Made by a program: the position numbers and the translations under genes. A DNA stretch of 24,942 nucleotides from an uncultured Gemmatimonadota bacterium (GTDB lineage: Bacteria > Gemmatimonadota > Gemmatimonadetes > Gemmatimonadales > GWC2-71-9), in assembly GCA_946480845.1 (NCBI GenBank), contig CAMLLJ010000014.1:1-24942 (forward strand), read 5' to 3'. Shown in pieces: positions 23,696 to 24,942 of the stretch. The notes beneath the pieces were generated by a model, which saw only the letters and a list, made by a program, of their open reading frames with translations, had not been told where the DNA came from and searched no databases. The number at the start of each line of letters is the position of its first letter. Position 1 is the stretch's first letter.

Positions 23696-24942
<1,247 letters not shown>

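Overview
The window is a very GC-rich, almost fully coding bacterial chromosome segment. No phage, insertion sequence, CRISPR array, rRNA or tRNA is visible, and no gap without a gene exceeds about 60 bases. Gene content and style (long overlapping operons, GTG/TTG starts, HD-GYP and 7TM-GAF signalling proteins, archaeal-type mutase with MeaB) fit a member of the Gemmatimonadota. That placement is an impression from the protein sequences, not a computed result.

Layout. (1) 1-2931: the 3' part of an HD-GYP phosphodiesterase gene, then a membrane-anchored GAF/MCP-type signalling protein. (2) 2928-6395, one direction and tightly coupled: folK, panB, panC, panD, a YqeK-like HD hydrolase, and a small anchored LytR_C-domain protein with no ordinary start codon. 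(3) 6419-9668: a D-glycerate 2-kinase (minus) divergent from a glyoxylate/hydroxypyruvate reductase (plus), the latter convergent with and overlapping rlmN (minus). (4) 9725-22551: ten genes packed end to end: a PtsN-like EIIA, aspS, phoH, a PgpH-type 7TM-HD protein, ybeY, two CorC-like CBS proteins, mgtE, a UbiB-family kinase and a SulP transporter. (5) 22604-24942: meaB, then the start of a B12-dependent acyl-CoA mutase large subunit that runs off the window.

How they work together. panB-panC-panD supply three of the four steps to pantothenate; the ketopantoate reductase is not here. The reductase/kinase pair would turn glyoxylate or hydroxypyruvate into 2-phosphoglycerate. phoH-pgpH-ybeY is a common RNA/ribosome-maturation and c-di-AMP neighbourhood, here continued into divalent-cation genes. 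MeaB is the G-protein chaperone of the B12 mutase that follows it.

Most notable points: the mutase carries the Phe/Gln residue pair of isobutyryl-CoA mutase rather than the Tyr/Arg pair of methylmalonyl-CoA mutase. The meaB gene contains an in-frame array of ten 9-bp repeats (Thr-Val-Gly units) that could also form a G-quadruplex. The LytR_C gene seems to need an ATT or CTG start. No clear new multi-gene system was found; this is mainly housekeeping DNA with several unusual details.
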